Assembly: GCA_934153655.1 (NCBI GenBank)
Contig: CAKPFH010000019.1
Coordinates: forward strand, 1-24,592
Origin: an uncultured Bacilli bacterium
GTDB taxonomy: Bacteria; Bacillota_I; Bacilli_A; RF39; UBA660
DNA length: 24,592 bases
Reading direction: 5' to 3'
Numbering within the stretch: position 1 is the stretch's first letter; every line of letters begins with the position of its first letter. A program made the translations under genes and the position numbers. Below, in pieces: positions 23,003 through 24,592 of the stretch. Below the pieces are notes generated by a model. That model ran no database searches. It worked only from the letters and a program-made list of their open reading frames with translations, and had not been told where the DNA came from.

Positions 23003-24592
23003 TTAATCTTTTAAAGCAATTGTAAACGGATCAGATTTAGTTCCAGATCCACCTGTTATAACAACATTTGATTTTAGATTTATTGACGGGCGAGCAGCAC
23101 TAGTATAGGAAGAAGTGCTGAGCCTAACAAGACCGTAATAGTAAACGCACCAAACACTAAAGCTATAAGGTGTTATTAACCAGATATCACTTGAACTACT
23201 ATAACCACTTCCTTGTTGACTTGCAAACATTTCTCCTAGTCTTGGTAGTCCTACATAACCAGTATTCCAAATACTTGTTGTTTTAACACAATCTTTTGTT
23301 GTTTCTGTGGTATTATCTGTATTACATAAAGAATTTTTATAAAAGCCTGACGACATTTCTTTTATATAATATTTTCCTTTATCTAACATACTAATTGACG
23401 CTAAACTATTGTACCACGTATTATTTAAATAATAATCCCAGTAATCATCACTTGTACCATTTCCATATGTTGTATTTGTACTAAACATTTTTTTGACAAC
23501 CGTTGTTCCATTTTTTATATAATCATTTTTATTTAATTTAACTTTTTCATCTTCTATTCCAACTATTCTATATAATTCTTTGGTCGAAGTATCTCCATCT
23601 TCATCAAATACTACATATTCTCCTACTGTTCTCGTATTTAATAAAGTTGTATTTATAGTTGGTTGTTCCTTATCTCCCAATATTGTATACGGATCATCTT
23701 TGGTTCCAGATCCACCCGAAAGTTGGATATTTGATTTTAGATTTATTGACGGGCGAGTTGTATTAGAATTGGAAGGATTGTCGTCGTACAAGTTACTGTA
23801 GTTGTTGACGTACCAAACAAGAGAAGAGTTATATGGATTTAATAACCACCAAATATAACCTATACTTAAATAGCCAGAGCCATTACTTGTGTTTTTATAA
23901 CTTAAATAATATTCATAACTATTTAGTAAACCTACTGGTGTATTTTTACCAATTGTCGAATTATTTATTAAAGTTGTTTCGGGTAATTTAGTGCTTATTG
24001 CACTATTACTACTGGCATTAGAATTAGTTATATTCCAAGTACTATCTTCGACTATTATATTTTCATAATTATATAAAGTATCTAAGAAATCCTCATTTAA
24101 CCATTGATACATGTAGGAACCAGTATAAGTTGCATCATCTTTTTTAGAAATATCATAGAAATTTACATCGTTACTAGGATTGTATGAAATAGTTGTAATT
24201 GCATCATCTGTTACCATTTTCATAGTTCCATCAGGATTAATGGCTGTTATTCGCCAAAGTTTGCCTGAATACCAAACATAATTAAAATTAATACAATCTT
24301 TGGTTCCTGATATATAAGTAATGCCATCCTCTTCTACTTTGGTTTTACATGAACCTGTTGGATTATTAACACTTGTTGTAATTGCATCTTTAACTGGTAC
24401 TCCTAATGTTTCATTTAATTTTAATTCTATTCCTTGTTCAAGAGGAATTGGATATCCTGTTAAACCTCCTTGAGTACCTAGTTTAATTGTTATGTCATTT
24501 TGACCGGTATTAGTGAAAGTAAAACTAAATGATTTAGATGAAGTCATATCACCTTCTACTATATCATTTGGAAATGTTGTAGTTGATGTTAC
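23003..24592 (-). CDS. Duplicated-domain surface protein, N-terminus outside window
   Basis: The frame stays open to the right edge (529 codons visible), so an internal ATG at 24547 is not the true start. After about 80 residues of beta-rich sequence there are two copies of one module. Each has a KLWRITAINPDG- or ELYRIVGIEDEK-like opening, a region with tyrosine/tryptophan-rich strands (YMYQWLNEDFLDTLY; YYLNNTWYNSLA), a segment IWWLLNPYNSS / IWLITPYSFSV, and a close RPSINLKSN...GGSGTKxDPxTI. This layout resembles DUF6273-type extracellular proteins common in gut Bacillota; that name is tentative. Two Cys pairs per module could form disulfides. The protein ends at DPFTIALKD without a C-terminal anchor, so any signal or anchor must be N-terminal. 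Function unknown; likely surface-exposed. Confidence 0.75.
   Translation of the reverse strand, partial: VTSTTTFPNDIVEGDMTSSKSFSFTFTNTGQNDITIKLGTQGGLTGYPIPLEQGIELKLNETLGVPVKDAITTSVNNPTGSCKTKVEEDGITYISGTKDCINFNYVWYSGKLWRITAINPDGTMKMVTDDAITTISYNPSNDVNFYDISKKDDATYTGSYMYQWLNEDFLDTLYNYENIIVEDSTWNITNSNASSNSAISTKLPETTLINNSTIGKNTPVGLLNSYEYYLSYKNTSNGSGYLSIGYIWWLLNPYNSSLVWYVNNYSNLYDDNPSNSNTTRPSINLKSNIQLSGGSGTKDDPYTILGDKEQPTINTTLLNTRTVGEYVVFDEDGDTSTKELYRIVGIEDEKVKLNKNDYIKNGTTVVKKMFSTNTTYGNGTSDDYWDYYLNNTWYNSLASISMLDKGKYYIKEMSSGFYKNSLCNTDNTTETTKDCVKTTSIWNTGYVGLPRLGEMFASQQGSGYSSSSDIWLITPYSFSVWCVYYYGLVRLSTSSYTSAARPSINLKSNVVITGGSGTKSDPFTIALKD
23066..23757. repeat. 29-bp exact repeat marking the domain duplication
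   Basis: Bases 23066-23094 and 23729-23757 are identical, including a relatively GC-rich GACGGGCGAG core that encodes the RPSINLKSN motif. The flanking SGTKxDP codons are also nearly identical, while the rest of the modules diverged. Confidence 0.85.

Noticed and set aside
1..24592. CRISPR arrays, tRNA or rRNA genes, insertion sequences, integrase genes
   Set aside because: No regularly spaced short repeats with unique spacers, no tRNA-like cloverleaf, and no transposase or recombinase motif was found on either strand.

Overview
The window is very AT-rich Gram-positive-type DNA using the standard genetic code (Trp is TGG, for example in the thioredoxin WCGPC motif; TGA is not needed as Trp). 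Clear sigma-A-like promoters, AGGAGG-type ribosome binding sites and hairpin-plus-T terminators, together with pro-sigma-K, SpoVS, SepF, UppP, BspA/DUF285 repeats and cohesin/dockerin-like surface proteins, point to a low-GC Bacillota, probably an uncultured gut Bacilli / Mollicutes-related lineage (for example RF39-like). The lineage is an inference.

Layout. (1) 1-4700, minus strand: a conjugation-type (type IV secretion) cassette of VirB6/TrbL-like membrane protein, PrgI-family protein, a small VirB4 N-terminal-like protein and a VirB4-like ATPase that runs off the left edge. It has its own extended -10 promoter. (2) 4790-7104: a single-gene unit for a large acidic membrane protein of unknown function. 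(3) 7123-8961: small heat-shock protein, an intact pro-sigma-K gene, and a DinJ/YafQ-type toxin-antitoxin module flanked by a perfect 32-bp direct repeat, one copy of which contains the sigK start codon. (4) 8971-9462: no convincing protein, but a promoter, about 455 nt of hairpin-rich sequence and a strong terminator, read as an unassigned structured non-coding RNA. (5) 9483-13142: sepF, then a MacB/FtsX-type ABC transporter. (6) 13186-14181: an unrecognised plus-strand gene. (7) 14185-17119: a two-gene surface module. A membrane-anchored cohesin-like/cadherin-like protein lies directly after a BspA-type leucine-rich-repeat protein whose C-terminal dockerin has been knocked out of frame by an exact 16-bp tandem duplication. 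(8) 17140-17706: spoVS and a small gene remnant. (9) 17707-20760: capA-like, thioredoxin, cvpA and a Pro/Val-rich membrane-anchored repeat protein. (10) 20740-22995: uppP divergent from a SpoVB-type flippase that looks leaderless. (11) 22971-24592: a duplicated-domain surface protein running off the right edge.

The most interesting items are the cohesin/dockerin pair with its possible 16-bp on/off switch, the unassigned RNA, and the repeat-flanked toxin-antitoxin module sitting on the start of sigK. All family names come from motif recognition by eye; no searches were run.
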